From assembly GCF_012935695.1 (NCBI RefSeq), contig NZ_CP052859.1, forward strand, positions 1,653,001-1,717,000: 64,000 nt of DNA, read 5' to 3'. The stretch's first letter is position 1; every line of letters begins with the position of its first letter. The notes beneath the pieces were generated by a model. That model was not told the origin of the DNA, searched no databases, and was given only the letters and a program-made list of their open reading frames with translations. This document shows positions 1-8,337 of the stretch, piece after piece. Made by a program: the position numbers and the translations under genes. The stretch is from Pseudomonas sp. ADAK18 (GTDB lineage Bacteria; Pseudomonadota; Gammaproteobacteria; Pseudomonadales; Pseudomonadaceae).

Positions 1-2
1 AC

Positions 3-3000
3 GGTGGCCATATCGGCCTGACCTCCGGCAGTACCTTGTCGGTAGGCTCGCTGGCACTTGGCGCCAACGCCAACCTCGACGTCGGCCTGGGTACTCCGAC
101 CGTGGGCGGTGGCAGCGGCCTGTTGAATGTCGGCGGCAACCTGACGTTAGACGGTAACCTCAATGTCACCGATATCGGCGGCTTTGGCAGCGGCGTCTAC
201 AACCTCATCAACTACGGCGGCGCCCTGACCGATAATGGCCTGACCGTTGGTACCGTCCCAGGCAGCGTGGCACCGGGCGATCTGCAAGTGCAGACCGCGA
301 TCAACAACAAGGTCAACCTGCTGGTGACCGCGCCGAATACCACCGTGCAGTTCTGGGACGGTGCCCAATTGGCCGGTAACGGCGCCATCTTGGGCGGGAA
401 TGGCACTTGGGGCACAGGCACCACCAACTGGACCAACGTCGACGGCACCGTCAACCAAGGTTGGGGCAACAGCTTCGCAGTGTTCCAAGGGGCGGCGGGT
501 AATGTGACGGTTGACGGCGCGCAAGCCATCACCGGCATGCAGTTCGTCACTGATGGCTACAACCTGTCCTCCGGCGCTGGCGGTTCGCTGACCCTGGTCA
601 ACGGTAGCACGGGCAACACGGCGATCCGTGTTGACCCGAACGCCACCGCGACCCTGGGCGTGACCCTCACTGGCGGCGGTACCCTGGCCAAACTCGACAC
701 GGGCACCCTGGTGCTCAACGGCACCAACACCTACACCGGCGGCACCGCGCTCAATGGCGGCAAGCTGGTGGTCGGTAACAACAGTGCCCTGGGCACCGGT
801 GTCTTGACGGCTGCCAATGGCACCACGTTGGACAGCACCGCAGCCGTTACCCTGGCCAACGCGACGGTACTCAACGGTGCGTTGACCGTCGGCGGCTCCA
901 ATGCGCTGACGCTCAACGGAGTGGTCAGCGGCAGCGGCAGCCTGGTGAAAAACGGTGCTTCGAGCCTGACCCTCAACGGCGTTAATACCTACAGCGGTAG
1001 CACCGGCCTGAACGCAGGCCAGTTGGTCCTCGGCAACAACGGCGCCCTGGGCAGTAGTGCCCTGAGTGTCGGCGGCGCCGCGCAACTGGACGGCACCTCG
1101 GCCCTGCAACTGGCCAACGCGATCAACCTCGGCGGCCCGCTGACCCTCGCCGGCAGCAATGACCTGGCCTTGAACGGCGTGGTCAGCGGTACCGGCAGCC
1201 TGGTGAAAAACGGCAACGGTTCGCTGTTGTTGGCCGGTGCCAACACCTACAGCGGTGGCACGACGTTGAATGGCGGCACCACCAGCGGCACCACCAGCAG
1301 CTTGCAAGGCGCGATCGTCAACAATGCGACCCTGACCTTCGAGCAAGGCAGCGACGGTACCTACACCGGCAACCTCACCGGCACGGGCGTGCTGAACAAA
1401 AACGGCACGGGCAACCTGCTGTTGACCGGCAACAATACCTTCACCGGCAACACCAACGTCGCGGCCGGCAGCTTGCTGGTCAATGGCACCTTGAACAGCG
1501 GGGCGGTGCAAGTCGCCAGCGGTGCTTCTCTGGGGGGCAGTGGTTCGCTGGCAGGTGCGGTGACCATGGCGAATGGTTCGACCCTGGCCGGTGGCGGCGG
1601 TACTGCGCCATTGTCCGTGGGCTCCCTGGCACTGTCTTCGGGCACCAACCTGAACTTCGCCCTGGGCGCACCGGGTTCGTCAACCACGGCGGTCAACGTC
1701 GCCAGCAACCTGACCCTGGACGGCACGCTTAACGTCACGGACGCGGGCGGCTTTGGTGTCGGTGTCTATCAACTGTTCCGCTACGGCGGCACGCTCACCG
1801 ACAACGGCCTGGCTTACGGCACGCTGCCCACCGGCATCGTTCCGGGGGCTTTGACCCTACAAACGGCGCTGGCCAATCAGGTCAACCTGCTGGTGCAAAC
1901 CACACCGGGGCAAATCCAGTTCTGGAACGGCGGCACCACCAACCCTAACGGGACCATCACCGGTGGCAGCGGTACTTGGGGGCCAGGCACCAACTGGACT
2001 GATCCGAACGGTACCCAAGGCCAGGCGTCCACCAACCAGTTCGCCGTGTTTGGCGGGCAGGGCGGGACCGTCACCGTGGTGGGCAACCAAGGCTTTACCG
2101 GCCTGCAAGTGCTCGACCCGGGTTATACGCTGGTGGCAGGAACAGGCGGTAGCCTGAGCCCGACCAATGCGCCGGATGGCAGCCTGGCCGCCGTTCGCGT
2201 GAATGCGGGTGTCACCGCGCAAATCGATGCGCCATTGGTAGGCACAGGCGGTATCAACAAACTGGACGCCGGCACCTTGCTGTTGACCGGTGCCAATACC
2301 TACACCGGCGGCACCACCGTCAGTGGCGGTACCTTGGCGGGTAACACCACCAGCCTGCGGGGCAATATCCGCAACAACGCCCGGTTGCTGTTTGCGCAAA
2401 ACAGCAATGGTCGCTTCAACGGTGTACTGACGGGTACCGGTGCCGTGGTCAAGCAAGGCGCAGGTGCGCTGTTGCTGACTGGCAACCAGCCGTTCAGCGG
2501 GACTGTGGCGGTGGATCAAGGCGTGTTGCAAGTCGGTGATGCGGCCAACCCAGGCACAGTGCTGGGTGGGCAGGTCACGGTGGCCAACGGTGCAGGCCTG
2601 ACCGGCAACGGCAGCGTCGGCTCGCTGGTCAACCATGGCTCGGTCACACCTGACAGCGGCAAACTGACCGTCGCAGGCAACTTCACCAACGCCGCCGATG
2701 GCGCCCTGAATCTGGTGATTACGCCATCGGTTGCAAGCTCCTTGGCGGTCGGCGGCACGGCCAACCTGGCGGGCACCTTGAATGTGGTCAACCTGGCACC
2801 GTATGCCGGGCCTGCCACCTACACCTTGTTGACCGCCAGCGGTGGGGTCAACGGCACCTTCAGCACCACCAACCTGGATAACCTGGCGTTCCTCAACACC
2901 GCACTCAACTACAGCCCGAACCAGGTCGCCCTGGCGGTTAGCCGCAATAACGTCAGCTACGCCAGCGTGGCGGCAACCGGTAACCAACGGGCCGTGGCGG

Positions 3001-4094
3001 CTGCGTTGGGCAGCGGGGCGGCAGTCGGAGGTGCAGCGGTGCAAAATGCGCTGCTCAGCGGCAACGCAGCGGGTGCGCGTGCGGCCTTTGACAACCTCTC
3101 GGGTGAAATTCACGCCAGCACCGCCAGCGCCATGATCGAAGACTCGCGCTACGTGCGTGACGCGGTCAACGAGCGTATGCGTCAGCAGGGTTGCTCGCGT
3201 GAGGACGATCCACGCAACAGCCTGGCACCTAGCGAAAACCGTCTGAGCAGTGCCGGTTGCCACGATGAGATAGTTGGCTGGATGCGCGCTCTTGGCGCCT
3301 GGGGCCATATGGGGGGCGACGGCGACACCGCCAAGCTGGATCGCAACCTCGGTGGTTTCTTGTTGGGGGCCGACAAACAACTGGATGACGCCTGGCGTGC
3401 CGGTGTGGCTGCCGGTTACACCCGCAGCGACCTCGACGCCAAGCGCCGCAATTCCAGTGCCGATGTCGATAGCTACCACCTGATGGCCTACACCGTGTAC
3501 CAGCAAGAAGCCTTCGCCGCTCGCATGGGCGTGGCCTACAGCTGGAACGACATCGAAAGCAAACGCGATGTGGCCGTAGGTTCTGTCAGCCAGCGTCTGA
3601 AGGCTGACTACAAGGCCCGTACTGCACAAGTGTTCGGTGAAGTCGGTTACACCTTCGAGAAAGGCGGTGTAGCCCTGGAACCGTTCGCAGGTCTGGCCTA
3701 CGTTAATTACGACACCGACACCATCAAGGAAAAAGGTGGCTCAGCTGCCCTCAAGGGCGACGCCGATCAGAACGTCACGTTCTCCACCCTGGGTCTGCGT
3801 ATCGGCAAATCCATCACGCTGGGCAATGGCTCGAAAATCACTCCACGGGGCAGCATCGGCTGGCGTCACGCCTTTGGTGACACCAAACCGGATGCCGACC
3901 TGAGCTTCATCAATGGCGGTGGTGCTTCGTTCAGTACCCAAGGCGTACCGATTGCCAAGGACAGCGCGGTGCTGGAAGCCGGTGTTGATTACCAGATCAG
4001 TGCCAACGGCAAGCTGGGCCTGGGTTACTCCGGTCAGCTCTCGCGCAACGACAAGGACCACGCGATGACCGTCACTTTCTCCCTCGGTTTCTGA
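3..4094 (+). CDS. Autotransporter outer-membrane beta-barrel protein (5' truncated by window)
   Basis: The reading frame is open from the first bases, so the signal peptide and N-terminus lie outside the window; 1,363 codons are visible. The passenger is Gly/Asn/Thr-rich beta-helix with repeated PATR-like units of the form GTLVLNGTNTYTGGT, typical of type V secretion passengers. A block of about 200 residues (NLTLDGxLNVTD to NTYTGGT) occurs twice, about 1.57 kb apart (near nt 135 and 1700). From about nt 3270 a C-terminal autotransporter barrel begins (GWMRALGAWGHM) and ends in the outer-membrane terminal FSLGF. Two cysteines just before the barrel (CSRED and GCHDE) could form a disulfide. 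It is expected to display or release its passenger at the cell surface. Adhesin or enzyme function cannot be decided. Confidence 0.93.
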   Translation, partial: GGHIGLTSGSTLSVGSLALGANANLDVGLGTPTVGGGSGLLNVGGNLTLDGNLNVTDIGGFGSGVYNLINYGGALTDNGLTVGTVPGSVAPGDLQVQTAINNKVNLLVTAPNTTVQFWDGAQLAGNGAILGGNGTWGTGTTNWTNVDGTVNQGWGNSFAVFQGAAGNVTVDGAQAITGMQFVTDGYNLSSGAGGSLTLVNGSTGNTAIRVDPNATATLGVTLTGGGTLAKLDTGTLVLNGTNTYTGGTALNGGKLVVGNNSALGTGVLTAANGTTLDSTAAVTLANATVLNGALTVGGSNALTLNGVVSGSGSLVKNGASSLTLNGVNTYSGSTGLNAGQLVLGNNGALGSSALSVGGAAQLDGTSALQLANAINLGGPLTLAGSNDLALNGVVSGTGSLVKNGNGSLLLAGANTYSGGTTLNGGTTSGTTSSLQGAIVNNATLTFEQGSDGTYTGNLTGTGVLNKNGTGNLLLTGNNTFTGNTNVAAGSLLVNGTLNSGAVQVASGASLGGSGSLAGAVTMANGSTLAGGGGTAPLSVGSLALSSGTNLNFALGAPGSSTTAVNVASNLTLDGTLNVTDAGGFGVGVYQLFRYGGTLTDNGLAYGTLPTGIVPGALTLQTALANQVNLLVQTTPGQIQFWNGGTTNPNGTITGGSGTWGPGTNWTDPNGTQGQASTNQFAVFGGQGGTVTVVGNQGFTGLQVLDPGYTLVAGTGGSLSPTNAPDGSLAAVRVNAGVTAQIDAPLVGTGGINKLDAGTLLLTGANTYTGGTTVSGGTLAGNTTSLRGNIRNNARLLFAQNSNGRFNGVLTGTGAVVKQGAGALLLTGNQPFSGTVAVDQGVLQVGDAANPGTVLGGQVTVANGAGLTGNGSVGSLVNHGSVTPDSGKLTVAGNFTNAADGALNLVITPSVASSLAVGGTANLAGTLNVVNLAPYAGPATYTLLTASGGVNGTFSTTNLDNLAFLNTALNYSPNQVALAVSRNNVSYASVAATGNQRAVAAALGSGAAVGGAAVQNALLSGNAAGARAAFDNLSGEIHASTASAMIEDSRYVRDAVNERMRQQGCSREDDPRNSLAPSENRLSSAGCHDEIVGWMRALGAWGHMGGDGDTAKLDRNLGGFLLGADKQLDDAWRAGVAAGYTRSDLDAKRRNSSADVDSYHLMAYTVYQQEAFAARMGVAYSWNDIESKRDVAVGSVSQRLKADYKARTAQVFGEVGYTFEKGGVALEPFAGLAYVNYDTDTIKEKGGSAALKGDADQNVTFSTLGLRIGKSITLGNGSKITPRGSIGWRHAFGDTKPDADLSFINGGGASFSTQGVPIAKDSAVLEAGVDYQISANGKLGLGYSGQLSRNDKDHAMTVTFSLGF

Positions 4095-4112
4095 TCAAGG
4101 CCGAGTATTTCA

Positions 4113-4138
4113 AACCGCCCGAAAGGGCGGTTTTTTTT
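4113..4138 (+). terminator. Rho-independent terminator of the autotransporter gene
   Basis: A perfect 8-bp stem (aaccgccc / gggcggtt) with a GAAA loop is followed directly by a run of eight T, 18 bases after the autotransporter stop codon. Confidence 0.93.
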
Positions 4139-4161
4139 GGCTGGAGTTCAGCGACGGACTA

Positions 4162-4362
4162 TCAAACACCCGCATCTGGGGAGAGCAAGGCTTGACGCAG
4201 AAAGTTGTTGATCACCGTCTGACAGCCCGTCCCGGCGCTTTCAGCTTGTTCGCGCGCTGATGTGATCACCGCGTCATCCAGCATGATGGTGATACGTGTT
4301 TTGCCTTTGTTGCTGGCAATGGGTCCACGTTTGGCGTTACTGAAATCGTATTCGTCTTTCAT
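4162..4362 (-). CDS. BrnA-like antitoxin (orphan)
   Basis: A 66-residue protein with the BrnA-type opening MKDEYDFSNAKRG and a KGKTRITIMLDD segment, which is the DNA-binding beta-strand of ribbon-helix-helix antitoxins, followed by helices ending NNFLRQALL. BrnA normally neutralises the BrnT ribonuclease and represses the brnTA operon (family knowledge), and brnT normally sits immediately upstream. Here the upstream side holds only a REP doublet and no BrnT-like frame, and downstream lies the autotransporter terminator. It is therefore a solitary antitoxin or free-standing RHH regulator. The ATG start fits the family N-terminus. Confidence 0.8.
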   Translation of the reverse strand: MKDEYDFSNAKRGPIASNKGKTRITIMLDDAVITSAREQAESAGTGCQTVINNFLRQALLSPDAGV

Positions 4363-4386
4363 TGTTCAAGCCTCTTCATACTGGCC

Positions 4387-4520
4387 CTGTGGCGAGGGGG
4401 CTTGCCCCCGTTGGGCTGCGGAGCAGCCCTAAAACCTGTCATCTCGGTCTCTTTGAAAGAACTCAGCGACCTTATTGGGGCTGCTTCGCAGCCCAACGGG
4501 GGCAAGCCCCCTCGCCACAG
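4387..4520. repeat. REP doublet (tgtggcgagggggcttgccccc class)
   Basis: Two REP units face each other. The left begins ctgtggcgagggggcttgcc and the right is its inverted copy ending ctcgccacag. Inner arms ttgggctgcg(g)agcagccc and ggctgcttcgcagcccaa form additional hairpins. It separates the brnA-like gene from the next small gene. Confidence 0.92.
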
Positions 4521-4548
4521 TCCATTTGCTGTCGGCTCTTTTATTGCG

Positions 4549-4824
4549 TCAGAAACCGCGACGCTCGATCACTGCAAACACATCACTGGCATCTTGCAGC
4601 AACACCCGGGCGACGTTGGTCAGGGTGTTGAGGTCTCGTTCGTCGGTGTCGTTGAGTGTGGTGCAGGCCAGGGTGGTGATCAGGTCAAGGGCGGCTCGCA
4701 GGCGTTCGCTGACGCAGGCGTGCAGGTCGAGCAGCGGGGCTTGGTTGTCGATTAAAAGGACGGGGGTGTCGGTGGCGATGCGGGTGAGGGGGGTGTAGCG
4801 GTCGGGCGTTGGTTGTACGGTCAT
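4549..4824 (-). CDS. Small conserved pseudomonad protein, function unknown
   Basis: A 91-residue acidic, Leu/Ala-rich, predicted helical protein (MTVQPTPDRYTPL at the start, VFAVIERRGF at the end). It resembles in size and composition the short Pseudomonas families of the DUF6124/DUF3077 kind, but I cannot assign it with certainty. No signal peptide or membrane segment is visible. The ATG at 4824 has a purine-rich stretch (gaaagagag) upstream. The gene lies behind the structured leader at about 4853-4993, which may control it. No function is proposed. Confidence 0.7.
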   Translation of the reverse strand: MTVQPTPDRYTPLTRIATDTPVLLIDNQAPLLDLHACVSERLRAALDLITTLACTTLNDTDERDLNTLTNVARVLLQDASDVFAVIERRGF

Positions 4825-4852
4825 GGTAAGAACTCTCTTTCAGAAAAAGAAT

Positions 4853-4993
4853 TGCCACCGTTCGCTGCGAAACAAATGGGTGGCAGCTGTGCGCGGGTTC
4901 GCAGACCGGATAAAGAGAGCCAACCCGGCAGACCCGAAGGTCTCCCACACACAGCCGCCATAAAGTGAAACACAGACGAAATTTGTCTGTGTT
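4853..4993 (-). promoter_or_regulatory. Candidate structured leader RNA with switch-like alternative helices
   Basis: Read on the minus strand. A 9-bp inverted repeat lies at 4969-4977/4985-4993 (aacacagac...gtctgtgtt). A 10-bp closing helix with one G-U pair is formed by ggcggctgtg (4959-4950) and cacagctgcc (4891-4882). It encloses an agacc-ttcg-ggtct tetraloop hairpin (4943-4930) and a cgggtt/aacccg helix (4927-4922 with 4899-4894). Downstream, tgccacc (4885-4879) can pair with ggtggca (4859-4853), followed by attctttttc, a terminator-like hairpin. Its 5' strand shares four bases with the closing helix, so the two folds exclude each other. The element sits about 30 bases before the 91-codon gene. 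The pairings are seen directly; a regulatory role is inference. Confidence 0.55.
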
Positions 4994-5274
4994 GTCGTTT
5001 AGTGGTGCTGAATGCTCTCTTTGTTAAGGGCTGCGAAACCCTGCTGCTGACCGAAGCCAGCAAGCGCACGAACTATAAGCGTGAGGGCTGTTGGCTGCAA
5101 CCTGAAGACGGTGTGAGAGACGTCCGATTGGCGTCACGCTGGAAATGGAATCCTAGGGGACCTTCGCCCCGACAGTCAGGACGATTTTTGCCTACCTCTA
5201 AACGTTAAATACCTGTCGTCATTGTGCGGTTCTGTGGACAATGTTTGCTGTTCCTCACCGCAGCGGACACCACC
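4994..5274. other. Intergenic region between the structured leader and the LysR gene
   Basis: This stretch holds the upstream side of the minus-strand leader and the upstream side of the plus-strand LysR gene. An 82-codon frame across 4821-5069 on the minus strand lies within the structured leader and looks like a shadow. I see no convincing promoter pair and no RNA gene beyond the leader itself. Confidence 0.5.
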
Positions 5275-6171
5275 GTGAACCAACTGTTAGCCATGCGCGC
5301 CTTCGTCCGTGTCGTCGAAACCGGCTCTTTCAGTCGCGCAGCCGACCAACTGGCACTGCCACGTTCCACCGTCAGCAAGCTGATCACCGACCTGGAAAAA
5401 CACCTCGGTATCCAGCTCATGCATCGCACCACCCGTGCGCTCGCCACCACCTCGGAAGGGCTGGAGTACTACCACCATGCGATGCGTCTGGTGGTCGAAC
5501 TCGATGCTGTGGACACTGCCGTGCGCGGTAAAAAGCTCAAGCCCGGTGGCCATCTGCGGGTGGATGCACCGGCGTCCTTCGCCAATTGCCTGCTGATCCC
5601 GGCGCTGGTGGATTTTCATCGCGAGTATCCGGATATCACCATTGCCCTGGGCATCAGTGATCGTGCGGTGAATATCGTAGGGGAGGGTGTGGACTGCGTG
5701 ATTCGTGCGGGCAAACTCGATGATATGGCGATGATTGGTCGCAAGGTCACCGACCTTGAATACCTGACCTGCGCAGCGCCCAGCTACTTGGAGCGCATGG
5801 GTATGCCTGTCTCTCCGGAGGATCTTGAAAACAACCATCTGCGGACCGGTTACTTCTTTGCCGGGTCGGGCAAGCCGGAACCGTTGATTTTCGAGAATGG
5901 AACGACTCGGTATGAAGTGGGCAACTGCGCCTTTTCCACCAACGAAGGCAACGGCCTTAAAGAAATGCTGCTGGCGGGTCTGGGCGTCGGGCAGCACTTC
6001 ACGTCGATTGTTCAGTATTACGTGGACGCGGGGCAGTTAGTTCCGGTGTTGCAAGACTGGACGCGACCTGCCACGCCGCTGCACATCATTTATCCACCTA
6101 ACCGCCATCAGAACGCCCGGCTGAAGGTGTTTATCGACTGGGTAATCCAGACTTTCGGCGTCAGGGAATAA
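5275..6171 (+). CDS. LysR-family transcriptional regulator
   Basis: A 298-residue LysR regulator: N-terminal winged HTH (residues about 1-60, MRAFVRVVETGSFSRAADQL, then LPRSTVSKLITDLEKHLG) and a substrate-binding domain beginning near residue 90 (GHLRVDAPASFANCLLIPAL). It belongs to the broad AaeR/DmlR-like subgroup. I chose the GTG at 5275 (MNQLLAMRAF), which matches the usual start a few residues before the HTH; an ATG lies at 5293. The 3' end overlaps the convergent RidA gene by 11 bases. Its target is not shown by the sequence; such regulators usually control a neighbouring or divergent gene. Confidence 0.88.
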   Translation: MNQLLAMRAFVRVVETGSFSRAADQLALPRSTVSKLITDLEKHLGIQLMHRTTRALATTSEGLEYYHHAMRLVVELDAVDTAVRGKKLKPGGHLRVDAPASFANCLLIPALVDFHREYPDITIALGISDRAVNIVGEGVDCVIRAGKLDDMAMIGRKVTDLEYLTCAAPSYLERMGMPVSPEDLENNHLRTGYFFAGSGKPEPLIFENGTTRYEVGNCAFSTNEGNGLKEMLLAGLGVGQHFTSIVQYYVDAGQLVPVLQDWTRPATPLHIIYPPNRHQNARLKVFIDWVIQTFGVRE

Positions 6172-6562
6172 TCGCTGTCACGCGGATTTCCACGCGCATT
6201 GTCGGCAGCCCCAGGGCTTCGACGCCAACTTGTGTCCAGATGGGCGCGTGGTTGGGCATGTAATGGCGGTACCACTTGACCATGGCCTCGTTGACCTCGG
6301 GAGGGAAGCCGCCGACATGGTACGAGTTGACGTGGATGACATGCTCCCAGCCGGTACCGGCGGTGGCCAAGGTGCGCTCCAGGTTGTGGAAGGCCTGGGC
6401 GATCTCGTCGTCGAGGGAGTGTGGAATCTGAAACGCATCATCCCAGCCGCCCTGGCCTGAGGTTTCCACGCGATTACCGACTTTTACCGCTTGGGCGTAG
6501 TGCAGGTGTTCGCGCATGTAGTCGCCGTAGCCGGGGGTGATGAAAAATTCGGGCTTGTTCAT
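6161..6562 (-). CDS. RidA/YjgF-family protein (enamine/imine deaminase type)
   Basis: A 133-residue Rid-family protein. RidA hydrolyses reactive enamines and imines from PLP enzymes to ketoacids (family knowledge). The core HYAQAVKVGNRVETSGQGG, the NLERTLATAG helix, and the C-terminal LPTMRVEIRVTAI with the conserved Arg of the active-site region fit the fold. The start MNKPEFF at 6562 is preceded by gagg at proper spacing; the longer frame upstream lacks a ribosome site. It converges with and slightly overlaps the LysR gene. Since several Rid subfamilies exist, exact substrate and subgroup remain open. Confidence 0.87.
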   Translation of the reverse strand: MNKPEFFITPGYGDYMREHLHYAQAVKVGNRVETSGQGGWDDAFQIPHSLDDEIAQAFHNLERTLATAGTGWEHVIHVNSYHVGGFPPEVNEAMVKWYRHYMPNHAPIWTQVGVEALGLPTMRVEIRVTAIIP

Positions 6563-6743
6563 GCTATTCCTCTGTTCAGTTGAATACCCGATGGATGCTA
6601 ATGGAGTAGAAAGCTGAACAAAATCCACAATTCATGGCATGACTATCCATCTGTGTGGACAGTCTGGTCGGTCAGTTTTCACAATTCCCCCATGCGCCCT
6701 TTGCTACTATCGCCTCCCCACCGTCACCAGGAGTCACCGCCCC

Positions 6744-8297
6744 ATGCAACACCAGTGGGATGAAATGCACCGCACCCGCAAGCCTACGTTCGTGCTGTGT
6801 GGCGAGCCCCAAGGGGAAGTGCTCAATCTCTATGTTCACGGCTACTCGGCGTTCTTCAATCAGCAACAGCTGGGCAACTTCACCGAACAACTGGCGAGCA
6901 TCGAAGGTTCGACCAACTTGATGCTGTTCTGGCCGGCGGGGCATTTTCTGGAGAACCTGTTTGCACCGTTCAAGGATGTGATCGCCTCGATGCTCGGTGG
7001 CGGCACCCTGGGCGCGGCGACTATCGGGTTGGGCAAGGCGATTGCCTACTTTCTCGACCACTACAAAAGTGTCGAGGCCCGGGTCGATGAGGTGGCGACA
7101 GGTCTGCTGCCTGAGTTGGCCAATTATCTGCACCGCGAATCCATCAACGTTCGACGGATCAACCTGATCGGCCATTCCCTGGGCGCCCGGATTCTGGTCA
7201 AGAGCCTGCTGGCACACCCCGAAACAGCCCGTGAACTGCCGTTGAATAACCTGCTGCTGATGGGCGGCGCGATTTGTACCTCCAGCCCCTGGGACCAGGT
7301 CTCGGCGCCCCTCAAGGGCCGGGTGATCAATTGCCATTCCAGCAAGGACTGGGCGCTGGCGCTCAAGCCTGACACCGAGCGTTGCATCGGGCGCTATGCG
7401 ATCCCTGTGACGCCGGCGCTCAAAGCCAAGGTGGCCAATGTGCACTTGGCCACGTTTGACCACGCCGCCTACTGGCCGCAGTTGAAGACGGTGGTGCAGT
7501 ACACCGACCTGTTGCAGGAGCGTCGCGGCATGATCCGTGCCGATCAGCGCAGCAGTGAGGTGCGCTTTGCCGAGGACGATGTCGACCTGTTCCCGTTGCT
7601 TGCGCAGGCGCGGCCGGAAGAGTTGAAGTTCCTCGCCGAGTTGATGGCGCAAAAGCGCAGTGCGACGATCGACGCCACGGTGCGCGAGCCGTTGAAACTG
7701 GCCGTGGAACTGCAGCGCATGGGCGGTGACACCTTCATGAACCTGGCGCGCGGCCATGGCGTCAGCTACCGCGAAATGGCCCAGGATGTGGCGCAGCGGG
7801 TGGGGATCAAGTTTGATGAACCTATCGAAACGGTCGCGCTGGCGGACATCGAAGCCCAGGTCGCCGAGACGCTGATTGAGCAGTACAAGGACAAACTCAG
7901 CCAGGCCGACCGGCAAGTGTTCGAGGCAGAGCTCAAGGCCGCTGCGCAAAAGGAACAGGGTTTTTTCAATCGCTTCGATGTGGGTCGCTCCGCCACAACG
8001 GCGCTAAGCGGTACTGCACTGGCTGGGTTGACCGGCTTTATCCTGCGCCGTGGTGCCGCCACAGCGATCCCGGTGGTGGGCCAGGCGCTGGCGGCGGCGA
8101 TGTTGCTGGTCACCGGTGTACGGGCCTTTTCCGGGCCGGCGTATTCCATCACCACCTTGGCGGTGTTGGTGATCGGGGTGATTCGCGAGCGCATGGAACG
8201 TGAGGCGCTGAATCAGGAAATGGACCTGGTGGTGAAAGTCGTCGAGGCGTTTGATTTGCCTCGGGAGACGGTGATGCGCACGGTCGCGTCCGACTGA
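6744..8297 (+). CDS. Alpha/beta hydrolase fused to a YaaW-like (UPF0174) domain
   Basis: A 517-residue two-part protein. Residues about 1-250 form an alpha/beta hydrolase of the DUF726/TMCO4 sort: LNLYVHGYSAFF oxyanion strand and nucleophile elbow GHSLGAR with Ser145. Residues about 270-515 match the E. coli YaaW pattern as I recall it: a GGDTFMNLARGHGVSYREM segment, a DVAQRVGIK helix, then a hydrophobic glycine-rich tail (about 440-500) likely to insert in membrane. I chose the ATG at 6744 (MQHQWDEM), after which the fold starts; the frame extends upstream without family features. It is alone between the RidA gene and mntH. Lipase or esterase activity is likely but untested; the YaaW part has no known biochemical role. 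Confidence 0.82.
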   Translation: MQHQWDEMHRTRKPTFVLCGEPQGEVLNLYVHGYSAFFNQQQLGNFTEQLASIEGSTNLMLFWPAGHFLENLFAPFKDVIASMLGGGTLGAATIGLGKAIAYFLDHYKSVEARVDEVATGLLPELANYLHRESINVRRINLIGHSLGARILVKSLLAHPETARELPLNNLLLMGGAICTSSPWDQVSAPLKGRVINCHSSKDWALALKPDTERCIGRYAIPVTPALKAKVANVHLATFDHAAYWPQLKTVVQYTDLLQERRGMIRADQRSSEVRFAEDDVDLFPLLAQARPEELKFLAELMAQKRSATIDATVREPLKLAVELQRMGGDTFMNLARGHGVSYREMAQDVAQRVGIKFDEPIETVALADIEAQVAETLIEQYKDKLSQADRQVFEAELKAAAQKEQGFFNRFDVGRSATTALSGTALAGLTGFILRRGAATAIPVVGQALAAAMLLVTGVRAFSGPAYSITTLAVLVIGVIRERMEREALNQEMDLVVKVVEAFDLPRETVMRTVASD

Positions 8298-8337
8298 TAA
8301 GCTGCGGCCTTGTCTTGTGTGTTTGCCGGGTACCCGC

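Noticed and set aside
147..3629. Long minus-strand frames opposite the autotransporter
   Set aside because: Shadows of the repetitive Gly/Asn/Thr-rich coding strand.
4362..4755. Plus-strand frames through the REP doublet near 4.4-4.7 kb
   Set aside because: They translate REP sequence (for example APVGLRSSPKT-type strings) seen at every REP copy.
4821..5069. 82-codon minus-strand frame ahead of the 91-codon gene
   Set aside because: It overlaps the structured leader, has no RBS or family-like sequence, and its apparent conservation would come from the RNA structure.
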